A stretch of 64,000 bases of DNA from Bacteroidota bacterium (GCA_023460855.1 JAEWOS010000018.1:1-64000); one strand, 5' to 3'. Positions 35,525 to 45,295 are shown, counted from the stretch's first letter. Notes: generated by a model from the letters alone, not told the origin. Numbers and translations: made by a program.

Positions 35525-36691
35525 TCAACGCAATGCCTGCTTCAGCAGTTTGGCGAGTTCTTGTTTCTGTAAGCTGCTCAGGTTTTCATTTGCAAGTATC
35601 CACTGCGCATAGCCAAGCGCTAATTCCTCATTTTTAAGGCGTTCTTCCAGCGACCATTTGGCGCCCTGATAAACCGCATCTTTATACGCTTTTTCCTGAA
35701 GTTCTTTTTTCTGCGGAGATCTCTGCAGCTTTTGCAGGGAACCGGCGAATCTCGCATTGTCCAGCACTTTTACAATTTTTAGCAGTGGCTTCTGCTGTCC
35801 GTTCGCTGAAAATTCTGCCCAGAGCATGTCGATCTGTACGGCGTCTGCAATAGGATCATCAGAACCGGGAATAGTTTTTTGGGAAAGCTGATCCAGAAAA
35901 TCGTCTTCTTCCATATATTTTTTATACGATTCTTCACTGGTCGATTCGTAAAGAAGCAACGCGAGCAAATATTTTGTCTCATCGTCGCCATCTTCGAAAG
36001 CTTCTTTAAACTCCGTAAAAAGATAGGTGTTCTCCCGCATGATCGTCCGGAAAAAACTGATCGCAGGTAACAATTCCGAGCGTTTTTTCGGTAATTCAGA
36101 AGTGGTGAAAAATACAAAATAGGGAAGTGCTTTTTCCGGTTCTTTATGTTTGTAATAATTGTTTTTCCACTGCCAGAAATTTTCATTGGTGCTAAGTTCA
36201 ATTGATTTATAATCAGGCAACGGAACAAGGTTTACAGAAGATTCGAGCGTTTTGGTACTTGCATTAATCCGGTCATTAAGCATAATTTTGATTCGGTATG
36301 TTCCGAACGCATCATTAGACTTGAGAATTACGGTACTGAAAACCTCAGAAATCTGTACATAAGACGGATTAAGACCTGAAGCATTGATTCCGGCATTGTT
36401 TTTTTTGTCCAGAATTATTTTCCCGTTTGGTCCGGTAATTTCAAGGTCATAAGTGACATTTGATACCCGGTTTTCATCAAGCTGATAATTGGAGATGGCA
36501 ACACCTACAAAGAGCTTTTGTCCTTTAAAGAATTTTTCAGCGCCGGATATTCTCGGAACGTTTTCGCCCAGTGTTTTATACCAGCGGTCTTCATAGGAAC
36601 TGTCCGTGGTTTTTATAATCATGCCGTCGATATTTCCGAAGCAGTAGATTCCGGAAATCAGAAAAAGGATTATTAGAAGGTTTTTGTACAA
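35525..36691 (-). CDS. Exported protein of unknown function
   Basis: 388 residues with a signal peptide (MYKNLLIILFLISGIYCFG). The N-terminal half looks like a beta sandwich (YDLEITGPNGKIILDKKN, YRIKIMLNDR). The C-terminal half is helical, with repeat-like helices (about 190-388) that could be TPR-type. I do not recognise a family. It is transcribed divergently from dnaG with a -7 box at 36711-36718, and tsaE follows 19 bp downstream. Confidence 0.7.
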   Translation of the reverse strand: MYKNLLIILFLISGIYCFGNIDGMIIKTTDSSYEDRWYKTLGENVPRISGAEKFFKGQKLFVGVAISNYQLDENRVSNVTYDLEITGPNGKIILDKKNNAGINASGLNPSYVQISEVFSTVILKSNDAFGTYRIKIMLNDRINASTKTLESSVNLVPLPDYKSIELSTNENFWQWKNNYYKHKEPEKALPYFVFFTTSELPKKRSELLPAISFFRTIMRENTYLFTEFKEAFEDGDDETKYLLALLLYESTSEESYKKYMEEDDFLDQLSQKTIPGSDDPIADAVQIDMLWAEFSANGQQKPLLKIVKVLDNARFAGSLQKLQRSPQKKELQEKAYKDAVYQGAKWSLEERLKNEELALGYAQWILANENLSSLQKQELAKLLKQALR

Positions 36692-36710
36692 GTGTCAGAT
36701 AATTAGCTTT

Positions 36711-36718
36711 CAAAATTA
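36711..36718 (-). promoter_or_regulatory. -7 box of the exported-protein/tsaE genes
   Basis: On the minus strand this reads TAATTTTG, matching TAnnTTTG, 19 bases before the ATG. Confidence 0.45.
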
Positions 36719-36770
36719 AATATTATTTACGGAGCAAAGCGTAATTATATTTTCTGAAAAAACAATTGTC

Positions 36771-36778
36771 TATTTTTA
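36771..36778 (+). promoter_or_regulatory. Possible -7 box of dnaG, leaderless layout
   Basis: TATTTTTA matches TAnnTTTG except the last base and ends 4 bases before the ATG, so the transcript would start at or very near the start codon. Confidence 0.35.
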
Positions 36779-36782
36779 CATC

Positions 36783-38699
36783 ATGATTTCCAAAGCTACG
36801 ATCGATAAGATTTTTTCCGTAATCCGTGTGGAAGAGATTGTCGGCGAATATGTTCAGCTGAAAAGGGCAGGATCCAATCTGAAAGGTCTGAGTCCGTTTC
36901 AGGATGAAAGGACGCCGAGTTTTGTCGTGTCGCCTTCGAAGCAAATCTGGAAAGATTTCTCCACCGGAAAAGGTGGAAATGCGATTTCATTCCTGATGGA
37001 AATTGAAAGTTTTACATATCCGGAAGCTTTGCGCCATGCCGCAAAAAAGTATGGAATTGAGATCGAAGAATCACAACTGATTCAAACCGAAGAAGAGATT
37101 GCGGCACAGACTGAAAAAGATCTTCTTTATAAAATTCATGAAGTAGCCAATCATTTCTTTCAGGAACAATTGTATGAAACTGAAGAAGGTCAGGAAATTG
37201 GTCTTTCCTATTTTCATGAGCGCGAACTGAAAGAAGAAATTATCAGAAAATTTCAGTTGGGTTATTCGCCGGAACAGAAAGATGCTTTTACCGCACATGC
37301 CTTAGAGAAAGGCTACAGCAAAGATATTCTGGAAAAATCCGGACTTTCCATTTTCCCTGAAAATGCCCCGAACGGAATTGACCGATTCCGGGAAAGAGTT
37401 ATTTTCCCGATTCACAGTTTTTCCGGCAGGGTGCTCGGATTTGGTGCGAGAATTCTCAAATACAACGTCAAGACAGCCAAATATCTCAATTCCCCGGAAA
37501 CGGATATTTACCATAAATCTCAGGTTTTATACGGCCTCAACCAAAGTAAGCAGGCGATTTCACGTCAGGATCTTTGTCTTTTGGTGGAAGGGTATATGGA
37601 TGTGATCGCCCTGCATCAGGCAGGGATCGAAAATGTGGTAGCCAGTTCCGGAACATCGCTTACCGCAGAACAGATCAAACAGATTAAAAGGCTCACAGAA
37701 AATGTAACGATTCTGTTTGACGGTGATGCGGCAGGAATTAAAGCGAGTTTCCGAAGCATCGATATGTTGCTGAGCGACGGAATGAACATCAGAATTGTTT
37801 TATTTCCGGACGGGGACGATCCCGACAGTTTTTCCAGAAAGCATTCGCGCGATTTTGTAGAACAGTATATTGCTTCGGAAGCAAAAGATTTCATCGATTT
37901 CAAGGCGGAGATACTCTTGAAGGACGCAGGTTCAGATCCGATCCGGAAAGCAGAGGCAATCCGTGATATTGTAAAATCGGTAGCTGCGGTTAGCAACGCA
38001 TTAAAACAGGAAATTTATCTAAAAGAAGTTTCTGCGAAATTCGGGCTTTCGGAGCAGTCGCTTTTTAGTGAGCTGAATGTCCAGAAGCAGGTTCAGCAGA
38101 AAAATATTCCGCAGCAGAAAAGGGAACCGGTTACAAAGCTCGAAGTGGTGAAAGAACCTGAAATCAGTGTGAGTCCGCTGATAATTCTCGAAGAAAAGCT
38201 CGTGGAACTGATGCTGAAATATGGAGACAGAATTCTGACCCGTGAAAACGAAAACGGTGAACGCTATAAAATTACTGTCATTGAAGAAATTCTAGCTCAT
38301 TTTGCAGAAGACGGCTATGAAATGCAGATTTCGCTGAACGATAAAATTGTCGGTGAAATTAAAGAAGGATTGCAGCAGAATGAACTGAGATCCGGATCTT
38401 TCTTTTTCGGACTGATGGATGAAGAGGTTGCAGGTAAAGTAGCCAACGCACTGATTGAGCCGTACGAAAACAGCAATTGGGAAAAACACAATATTTTTTT
38501 CAGTAAAGAGGAAGATGTGCTTCCGAAAATAGTTTCAGATACGATGATTCGCCATAAACGCGAGTTTGTGATGCAGATGATCAGCGGAATTATGGAAGAC
38601 TTAAAAACTCAATCGGACAACACTGAAAACTACCAGAAAATTGTAAAACTGAATGAGCTGCGCAAAGAAATGGATGCCGAACTGTACCGCATTTTATGA
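36783..38699 (+). CDS. dnaG: DNA primase DnaG
   Basis: 638 residues. The N-terminal domain (1-95), TOPRIM RNA-polymerase core (about 245-345, with LLVEGYMDVIAL and ILFDGDAAG) and a C-terminal helicase-binding region are all present. The zinc ribbon is degenerate: the usual CPFH is SPFQ and the usual CFGC is DFST, so all four metal ligands are replaced although the surrounding fold (TPSFVVSP, GKGGNAISFLM) is kept. I recall similar ribbons in other Flavobacteriia, so this is probably lineage-wide. The primase makes RNA primers at replication forks. Confidence 0.95.
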   Translation: MISKATIDKIFSVIRVEEIVGEYVQLKRAGSNLKGLSPFQDERTPSFVVSPSKQIWKDFSTGKGGNAISFLMEIESFTYPEALRHAAKKYGIEIEESQLIQTEEEIAAQTEKDLLYKIHEVANHFFQEQLYETEEGQEIGLSYFHERELKEEIIRKFQLGYSPEQKDAFTAHALEKGYSKDILEKSGLSIFPENAPNGIDRFRERVIFPIHSFSGRVLGFGARILKYNVKTAKYLNSPETDIYHKSQVLYGLNQSKQAISRQDLCLLVEGYMDVIALHQAGIENVVASSGTSLTAEQIKQIKRLTENVTILFDGDAAGIKASFRSIDMLLSDGMNIRIVLFPDGDDPDSFSRKHSRDFVEQYIASEAKDFIDFKAEILLKDAGSDPIRKAEAIRDIVKSVAAVSNALKQEIYLKEVSAKFGLSEQSLFSELNVQKQVQQKNIPQQKREPVTKLEVVKEPEISVSPLIILEEKLVELMLKYGDRILTRENENGERYKITVIEEILAHFAEDGYEMQISLNDKIVGEIKEGLQQNELRSGSFFFGLMDEEVAGKVANALIEPYENSNWEKHNIFFSKEEDVLPKIVSDTMIRHKREFVMQMISGIMEDLKTQSDNTENYQKIVKLNELRKEMDAELYRIL

Positions 38700-38748
38700 C
38701 ATTTTGACTAACAAATAAAGAGGAACAGTTTTTGCGAAAAATATTGGA

Positions 38749-39057
38749 ATGAAGACCATCAGCGATAAAATAAATATGATTGAGCAGCTTTGTGAAAAAT
38801 ACAATGTTGCAGATTTGTATGTTTTTGGTTCTGTGCTCACTGATAATTTTAGTGCGGAAAGCGACATAGATTTTCTCGTAGATTTTCGAAAGATTAATCT
38901 GGATCAGTATGCTGACAATTATTTTGATTTAAAATTTTCTCTTGAGAGCCTTTTTGGAAGAAAGGTGGATTTGCTTGAAAAAAAAGCTATCAAGAATTCT
39001 TTCTTGCTGGAGAGTATTATGGGACGTAAGAAACATGTGTATGGACACGGCAATTAG
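38749..39057 (+). CDS. mntA: MntA-type nucleotidyltransferase antitoxin
   Basis: 102 residues, a minimal nucleotidyltransferase (MNT) domain. The catalytic GSVLTDNFSAESDIDFLVDF has the GS...D-x-D pattern. In the MntA-HepT system this enzyme adds AMP to the HEPN toxin and silences it. The gene overlaps the start of the HEPN gene by 17-23 bp. The pair is inserted between dnaG and clpP and is visibly more AT-rich than either, which suggests acquisition. Confidence 0.88.
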   Translation: MKTISDKINMIEQLCEKYNVADLYVFGSVLTDNFSAESDIDFLVDFRKINLDQYADNYFDLKFSLESLFGRKVDLLEKKAIKNSFLLESIMGRKKHVYGHGN

Positions 39058-39376
39058 AGTTCTTTTATATGACGTATTAAATTCAATTGTTGAAATTGAA
39101 AGTTTTATTGAGAAGGATTTGACATTTGAACATTTTCAGGCAGATGTCAAGACAAAAAGAGCAGTTGAAAGGAATCTGGAAATAATTGGAGAAGCAGTGA
39201 ACAGAATTATTAAAATTGATCCCGGGTTTCAGATTACTTCATCGAAAAAAATAATCAGTTTACGAAACAGAATCATTCATGGTTATGACAGTATTTCTGA
39301 TGAATTGATATGGTCTGTATTAATACAGCACCTTCCGGTTCTGGAAGAAGAGGTCAGGACATTTTTAAATGAATAA
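39041..39376 (+). CDS. hepT: HepT-type HEPN ribonuclease toxin
   Basis: About 111 residues from the ATG at 39041 (an ATG at 39035 adds two residues; longer frames run through mntA and are not real). The active-site motif RNRIIHGY fits RX4HXY: arginine and histidine for RNA cleavage and the tyrosine that MntA AMPylates. NLEIIGEAVNRI is the family's second helix. It is a likely tRNA-targeting RNase, a member of the DUF86 family. Confidence 0.88.
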   Translation: MDTAIRVLLYDVLNSIVEIESFIEKDLTFEHFQADVKTKRAVERNLEIIGEAVNRIIKIDPGFQITSSKKIISLRNRIIHGYDSISDELIWSVLIQHLPVLEEEVRTFLNE

Positions 39377-39393
39377 AATAACAATAATAAGAT

Positions 39394-40080
39394 ATGGATA
39401 TTAAAAAAGATTTCAGAGATTTTTCTGTAAAACACATGGGAAACAGCGGCTTGGCAACCGATCAGTATATGGGAACATTCAGCCCTACAAACCTTACACC
39501 GTACATTATGGAAGAAAGAAGGATGAATGTTGCTCAGATGGACGTTTTTTCGCGTCTGATGATGGACCGCATAATTTTCCTCGGAACGGGAATTGACGAT
39601 CAGGTAGCAAATATCGTAACGGCTCAGTTGCTTTTCCTGGAAAGTGCTGATCCGGCAAAAGATATTCAGATTTACATCAATTCTCCGGGCGGAAGCGTTT
39701 ACGCAGGTCTCGGAATTTACGACACGATGCAGATTATTAAGCCGGATGTTGCCACAATCTGTACAGGTATGGCTGCTTCAATGGGCGCTGTACTGCTTGT
39801 TGCAGGCGAAAAAGGAAAACGTTCCGCGCTGAAGCATTCACGTGTGATGATTCATCAGCCGAGTGGCGGAGCACAGGGTGTTGCGTCCGATATGGAAATT
39901 AACCTGAGGGAAATGCTGAAGCTTAAGAAGGAACTGTATGATATCATCGCCCTGCATTCCGGACAGACTTTTGACTGGGTGGAAAAAGCTTCTGACCGTG
40001 ATTACTGGATGACTTCTGAAGAAGCAAAATCCTACGGTATGGTAGATGAGGTACTCGAAAGGAAAAAAGATAAAGAATAA
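39394..40080 (+). CDS. clpP: ATP-dependent Clp protease proteolytic subunit
   Basis: 228 residues. The catalytic serine is S129 in GMAASMGAVL and the histidine is H154 in VMIHQPSGG. The N-terminal extension of about 30 residues before the mature start is longer than in E. coli. It assembles a 14-mer used by ClpX or ClpA; clpX is not in the window. It is 17 bp after hepT and ends in a strong terminator. Confidence 0.96.
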   Translation: MDIKKDFRDFSVKHMGNSGLATDQYMGTFSPTNLTPYIMEERRMNVAQMDVFSRLMMDRIIFLGTGIDDQVANIVTAQLLFLESADPAKDIQIYINSPGGSVYAGLGIYDTMQIIKPDVATICTGMAASMGAVLLVAGEKGKRSALKHSRVMIHQPSGGAQGVASDMEINLREMLKLKKELYDIIALHSGQTFDWVEKASDRDYWMTSEEAKSYGMVDEVLERKKDKE

Positions 40081-40091
40081 TTGTAAAACCT

Positions 40092-40122
40092 AAAAAAAAC
40101 CGGCCATCAGCCGGTTTTTTTT
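40092..40122. terminator. Bidirectional terminator
   Basis: AACCGGC pairs with GCCGGTT around CATCA, with A and T runs on the two sides. It ends clpP and the giant gene on the other strand. Confidence 0.85.
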
Positions 40123-40135
40123 GGATTATTTTTCA

Positions 40136-43100
40136 TTAAATGGAATCATCAAAACGAATGATAATATCTGTTGGGTTAATAATCACTCTTTCATAAATGC
40201 CAGCACCGGCAATGGTTCCCGGAATATTTTCGATGGAATAATAGCCTGAACCGAGTTCTGTTAACTTATCCCGCAATTCATCGTTTATGAGATCTGCTCC
40301 GATATCATTCAAACTGTTGGCAATAATTAGTCTGCCGTCTTCATGAAGCGGACGCAATTTGTACGCAACAATGTTTGCAGATTCTCCTGCGTTGCCTCCT
40401 ATTAAGCGTGCACAACGCGTGTTTCCAATTTCAATCAGTTCAACAACCAGATCGACATGACTCAGACCGCTTGAAGGTGAAATTTGGCCACTGGAATTAA
40501 TCGTGTACGAAGCACCATTTCTTCCATTAAGAAGGAGATCTCCCTTTTTAATTGGTTCAGAAACAGGAGAGAATAGCCTCATTTTATTATTGGCCAATTG
40601 CATTGTGGCAGTAATGAAACGGACATTGGCAGTCGCTGCCCGCAAAATTCCAAGATTTTCAAGAGCTCTTTTTGCAAAGCGCAGCAAAGTTCTTTTTTGC
40701 TCCAGATTATAATTATCATAATTCTCGATTAGAAGTCCGGCGTGTCTGCTTTCATTGTTTTCAAATACTAAACAATACAGATATGCTCTCATAATACAGT
40801 AACAGATAAAAACAGTACTCCATGGAATTCTGGCAGGATTTGTTTGTCTTGCCTGTCTCATTGCGCCTTCCACGGTATAAAATGCGAGCCAGTATTCAGC
40901 GATTATTAATTCACCTTCTGTCCGGTCTTCCAGCAGATCGCCATTCAGCCAACGATAAAATTCATCATTTGCGACCTGAATTGCTGAAGTAATAATATAA
41001 TCCGCATTAATAGAAGTATTATGAGTGTCGTCATCATTTCCACCACTTCCGCTATTTTCTCCATACAGCCTTGGATCAAAAGGGTTGGTGAAGCGAATTA
41101 CCGTAAGTACAATTGCTGTTTCGGAATTGGTTCCGGTTACCAAAGTTCTCAAACCACTTACAAATTCTGAATAAGTTGCATTTTCGCTTCTACCTGTTGC
41201 AGTATTAATATAGAAGAGGCGTTCCCCCTGTATTGCGTACAGAATTACCGCTTGCTGAGAAAACACTGCTGGATTACCAGAGTCAACTGTAATCCAAAGT
41301 GGGCCATAGGTTTCGAGCCAATCTACATATTGACGATAACTGTAGTTTGCAGAAGCTTCCTGCGTCATTAAAGCAGCATTGAGCATATTCTCTTTTTCAG
41401 AAACTGGAAGTCCGGCATTCGCTGCTAAGATATCAGTGAAATGTGCAGGATTTGGTGTTGGTAAATGTTCGCCGAGGACGATCAGACATTCTTCTATGGT
41501 AATTTCGAGTAGCAGCTTCCAGATAAACATTATTGTAAGAGCAGCTGCCCAACATCCGTTTTCATTTGGTTGTTGAATTGCGGATACCTGATGCCGAATT
41601 TCTGCATTTTGAGCATCTGCATTTCCTTCCACCGAAACTGCTTCGGTTGTACCGTCGGAATCCACACGTTCTGCCCGCACACTCTGACCTCTTTCTGCTG
41701 CCGCCACAGCCATTTCAGAAAGGGAAGGCCTGTTCTGCTCTCTGTCGAACTGTTCGCGCTCTCTGGAACTTTCTCCTCCGTCAATCTGTTGCTGTAAATG
41801 GCGGTTTGTTAATTCCTGCGCCTGCTCCTGCGTGATATTTCCCTGTCTCCTTGCACTGCTAATTCCCTCGGTTATGCTTTCGCTGTTGCTGGTATTGTGT
41901 TGCTGTGTAGCCAGGCTTTTCGCCATTTCCGCAAAAGCTTTTGCATTTTCCTGATTGGACTGATAGGTTTTCATGACATTATCCTGTGTTCCCTGAAGTC
42001 CGGTAATATCGTTGAAAACTCCGGATTTCCCCAAAAGTTCAGACATTTGAGACAGACCGGCAGCCGGAGCCGGAGCATCAGGAGCGTTCTGGATATTGAT
42101 CATTGGAGTTGCAAAATCTTTGTAATCAGCTTTATAATCGGTAATTACCGGCGTTGGTGTTATAACAGGTGATATTGAAGTGGAGTCTTCGGTTCTGAAG
42201 CGATCCCAATCCTGTGATGAATTTTCTTTCACCGGTTCGCATGCATCACAACGTCCCTGAATTGCTTCCATAAAAACACCGCGAGTTGGGACACTGATTC
42301 TGTAAGGCTGCATTGGCGTAAGCGGTTTATAATAATCGAAAAGGGAAATTTCCTGGTAAGCCCTGTCACCAATTTCTTCCAGCATACTGCTTCTGCCGAC
42401 GCGATAACCGTCAGCAACCGGAAATACTAGCGAATTTCCTGCGATGGTAATCAACTGGTTTTTTACAACTGAAGCCAGACTTCGAACTGCTGATTTACGT
42501 CCAGAAGAAGTATACGTCTGAATACTGAAGCCGTCCAGCAGCATATATCTGCGGTCCGGATCGAGATTGGTCCACAAAAGTTTATTGTAATATTCCAGAT
42601 TACTGTTTAAATGTTCTATCAGCTGATTTACAATGTACCGGTCTTCCTTTCTCGGGTTAATGAGGTCTCTTTTCGTAAGAGGTATAAACAGATTAACACC
42701 ATCAAGCAAATCATCATTCACATAGCCATCGTAAAGCGGACCCACAAAATGATCGGTTCTGTAATTGATGTTAACTCTGCCAAGGTTCAGTTTCACATAA
42801 TTCTTAAGACCGTTTGCATCACTGTTGTTTACAAAAACATGAATGTATTCCGGAAGCTGATTTCTTTTACGGCTTGTTCCCCGGCCGCGGAAACTCACCC
42901 TGATTTTTTTGTGTCCGCCTGTATATTTCGTATCGAAAGAGTAGTCCAGATTAAAGCCGTCACCGGAACTTATAATTAGGCCCGTTGCAGCGTTAAGTCG
43001 TTTGGTCTCATATTTAATCGCCAGAGAATCTACAATTTTCGCAAAAACGAACGGGAGAATGTCGTTGTAAAAAATGCCGTCCCATTCTGCAACAAGTCTG

Positions 43101-45073
43101 CCCGCAAAATAATAATCAAGCATATCGAACACACGGTCTTCATAGCCGATAATTTTAGCAATTGCCATCCATTGCGCTTTGTCTATCGTCGCATTTTCGA
43201 AAAATTCATCACCGGTATAGTTGAACATAATTCCGAAACTTCCTAATGGAAAGGAAATCGTCCTCGGCTGAAAGGTCTTGATGCGGATACACTGCGCCGG
43301 CGGAACAGACTGAAAATTATTGTCGAGCACAATAAACTGATCTGCCATTGCTTCTTTTACCAGTTGCGATTCTTCAACTGATTTGTACTGCGGATTACTT
43401 CCCGGAGGACCGGTCAGCAACATCGAAAGTCCGCCTGTTAAACCGGCGAGCATTCCGTCAAAAAATCCCTGTTTTGCAGTTGCCAGTGCATCCAGTTCTT
43501 TGCGTGGAAACGGTTTAGGCAAACTCTTGATGCGGTCATACTTGCTTTTGGGTCTTTCAATATGAACATCCATCTCAAAACTGCCGGTAATTTCTTTGAT
43601 GTAACCATCAGCATACGTTTCAGTAGCTTCCGGAAAATCAACGCGCTTGTAATCGGTAGCGATTCTTTCGTTTGCATCAAATGCTTTCAGTAACGGATGC
43701 TGCCTGTTAAACAGCAGTGAAAATGGCTGCAGGTAAGTGTTGGAAGGCAGTGGGAGCAGATTGCTAGCGATGACATCTTTCCATTTATGAATATTTTCTG
43801 TCGTGAAATTCGTCATAATTAGCGGCACAAAAACACATTCTTCCACATGCGACAGTTCCTGATAGATTGCATAATGCCTCAACACTTCAAAGTACATCAT
43901 CGTGAGAGAATGACAGTGATTATGGTTGGCAATAGTTTCCGTAGTGACGCCGTAATTCTGGCCTTCCGTTACAGTTGTAACAACAGAGGCGTTCAGCTGG
44001 CGATAACTTTCGGCATTCTGCATCAGCGACTGCCGGAGTTTCTCACCAAAAAACTGGGTAATTCCGCGCGAACTGTTTTGTGATGCTGAAGAATTTGAAT
44101 TTGCAAAACCGCCCGCGACTCCTAAAGAACCTCCGATTCCGCCATATGAAGCTGCAGCACCAAGTCCGGCCGACATTCCTGAAGTGTGTGCCTTGCTGCT
44201 TCCACTCATATTTTCGTTGATCCCACCGCTGAGCTGATCGGTGATAAAACGGTCGCTGATCAGTTCATTACTCAGACTTTCTCCCTGAGAAACCGACTGA
44301 CTTTCCGCACCGGTCAGTGAATGTGATGATTCAAAAACAACAATCTGTTTTTTCTGTCCGGGAGCAAGTGGTAACGAGTAAACCAGATCGCCCAAAGAAT
44401 AGCCGTCCGCTTTGAATACAGATTTATAATGCAGAATATGACCGGTCGCAACTGTTACGGCCTGATATAGGGAAAGGTTTGCTTGAGCATCCGGTGCGTC
44501 TTCCCATTTTACAGGATTGTCCAGATCGATTTCTTTCCGTTCAACTTTCTGACCGGACCCGAGATCAAACTGAGTCCTGTCATTTACAGTTGATTTTTTC
44601 AGCGTATAATTGGCAACATCCGGATCAGAAACGCGGACAATTGCGTTGTACGAATATTCGCGCAGCGTGCGGTTTGGCGTAGATAAGTTAACACAGGATC
44701 CGCCAATATCCTGCATATATTCGTCAGAATTGATGAGGTCGGCCTGATCCGGAAGTCTTTTCGCTTTTGCAACGCTTTTTCCGCTGCATTCGCAATCATG
44801 ATCTTCCTCATGCAAATGCTCGTCAGTTTCATCCGTAACAATATTTTCATCCGATAAAAGCAGGTAGATGAAATCATCCGAAATCGTGTGATTGGTACGT
44901 TCTGGTAAATTTGCAACAGGTGCAGGGCTGTCCGGCATAATAGAAACCACCGCTTCAGCTTCCGCAAAATCACCGTAAGGATAATCCATGGAAAAATTTC
45001 CCGAGTGATCCGTCGTTCCGGAAGATACGATGCTAAAATGCTCTTCTCCATCTTTTCTGGCACGTACCATCAC
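40136..45073 (-). CDS. Giant multidomain protein, downstream part (peptidase-like and DUF2272-like)
   Basis: 1645 residues counted from GTG 45073, but coding extends upstream to the TGA at 45293. Regions: end of a transthyretin-like domain (1-45), Ser/Gly-rich block (250-335), motif HNHCHSLTMMYFEVLRHY (384-401), hydrophobic Gly-rich stretch (540-556) and a Gln/Glu-rich coiled region (1005-1160). A papain-like module (1160-1320) has Cys1174 in NENGCWAAAL, but the expected His position reads SQQAVILYAI. A DUF2272/NlpC-like module (1360-1580) shows WSTVFI, GDLLLNGR, SHVDLVVE and IGGNAGES. There is no signal peptide. Its role is unknown; a delivered effector or large defence protein is possible but unsupported. 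Confidence 0.75.
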   Translation of the reverse strand: MMVRARKDGEEHFSIVSSGTTDHSGNFSMDYPYGDFAEAEAVVSIMPDSPAPVANLPERTNHTISDDFIYLLLSDENIVTDETDEHLHEEDHDCECSGKSVAKAKRLPDQADLINSDEYMQDIGGSCVNLSTPNRTLREYSYNAIVRVSDPDVANYTLKKSTVNDRTQFDLGSGQKVERKEIDLDNPVKWEDAPDAQANLSLYQAVTVATGHILHYKSVFKADGYSLGDLVYSLPLAPGQKKQIVVFESSHSLTGAESQSVSQGESLSNELISDRFITDQLSGGINENMSGSSKAHTSGMSAGLGAAASYGGIGGSLGVAGGFANSNSSASQNSSRGITQFFGEKLRQSLMQNAESYRQLNASVVTTVTEGQNYGVTTETIANHNHCHSLTMMYFEVLRHYAIYQELSHVEECVFVPLIMTNFTTENIHKWKDVIASNLLPLPSNTYLQPFSLLFNRQHPLLKAFDANERIATDYKRVDFPEATETYADGYIKEITGSFEMDVHIERPKSKYDRIKSLPKPFPRKELDALATAKQGFFDGMLAGLTGGLSMLLTGPPGSNPQYKSVEESQLVKEAMADQFIVLDNNFQSVPPAQCIRIKTFQPRTISFPLGSFGIMFNYTGDEFFENATIDKAQWMAIAKIIGYEDRVFDMLDYYFAGRLVAEWDGIFYNDILPFVFAKIVDSLAIKYETKRLNAATGLIISSGDGFNLDYSFDTKYTGGHKKIRVSFRGRGTSRKRNQLPEYIHVFVNNSDANGLKNYVKLNLGRVNINYRTDHFVGPLYDGYVNDDLLDGVNLFIPLTKRDLINPRKEDRYIVNQLIEHLNSNLEYYNKLLWTNLDPDRRYMLLDGFSIQTYTSSGRKSAVRSLASVVKNQLITIAGNSLVFPVADGYRVGRSSMLEEIGDRAYQEISLFDYYKPLTPMQPYRISVPTRGVFMEAIQGRCDACEPVKENSSQDWDRFRTEDSTSISPVITPTPVITDYKADYKDFATPMINIQNAPDAPAPAAGLSQMSELLGKSGVFNDITGLQGTQDNVMKTYQSNQENAKAFAEMAKSLATQQHNTSNSESITEGISSARRQGNITQEQAQELTNRHLQQQIDGGESSREREQFDREQNRPSLSEMAVAAAERGQSVRAERVDSDGTTEAVSVEGNADAQNAEIRHQVSAIQQPNENGCWAAALTIMFIWKLLLEITIEECLIVLGEHLPTPNPAHFTDILAANAGLPVSEKENMLNAALMTQEASANYSYRQYVDWLETYGPLWITVDSGNPAVFSQQAVILYAIQGERLFYINTATGRSENATYSEFVSGLRTLVTGTNSETAIVLTVIRFTNPFDPRLYGENSGSGGNDDDTHNTSINADYIITSAIQVANDEFYRWLNGDLLEDRTEGELIIAEYWLAFYTVEGAMRQARQTNPARIPWSTVFICYCIMRAYLYCLVFENNESRHAGLLIENYDNYNLEQKRTLLRFAKRALENLGILRAATANVRFITATMQLANNKMRLFSPVSEPIKKGDLLLNGRNGASYTINSSGQISPSSGLSHVDLVVELIEIGNTRCARLIGGNAGESANIVAYKLRPLHEDGRLIIANSLNDIGADLINDELRDKLTELGSGYYSIENIPGTIAGAGIYERVIINPTDIIIRFDDSI

Positions 45074-45295
45074 GGTCAGTTCGTTCAGATCATGTTTTTT
45101 ACCATTCTGCAGTACTTTTCCGCGTAGTTTTTTATCGCTTTGCGGAATTCCTGTTACAGGATCAAAGTTAACGTCTCCCAGAGGATATTTCTGAACTTTT
45201 ATTTCCAGTTCCTGCAGTACATCGTCATCCTTATCAAAACTCTGTTCCCAGAGAACGGCTCCGTCAAAACCTTTTACTTTGAGGGTGATTTTTCA
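45074..45295 (-). other. In-frame coding bridge with TGA between the two ORFs
   Basis: The frame of the 1645-residue ORF continues upstream for 73 codons to a single TGA at 45293-45295, which is also the stop of the upstream ORF in the same frame. The 73 codons read as good protein (KITLKVKGFDGAVLWEQ, LQELEIKVQKYPLGDV, LRGKVLQNGKKHDL). They complete the transthyretin-like domain that the GTG at 45073 would cut in half. No ATG, GTG or TTG occurs in frame between the TGA and 45073. Confidence 0.85.
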
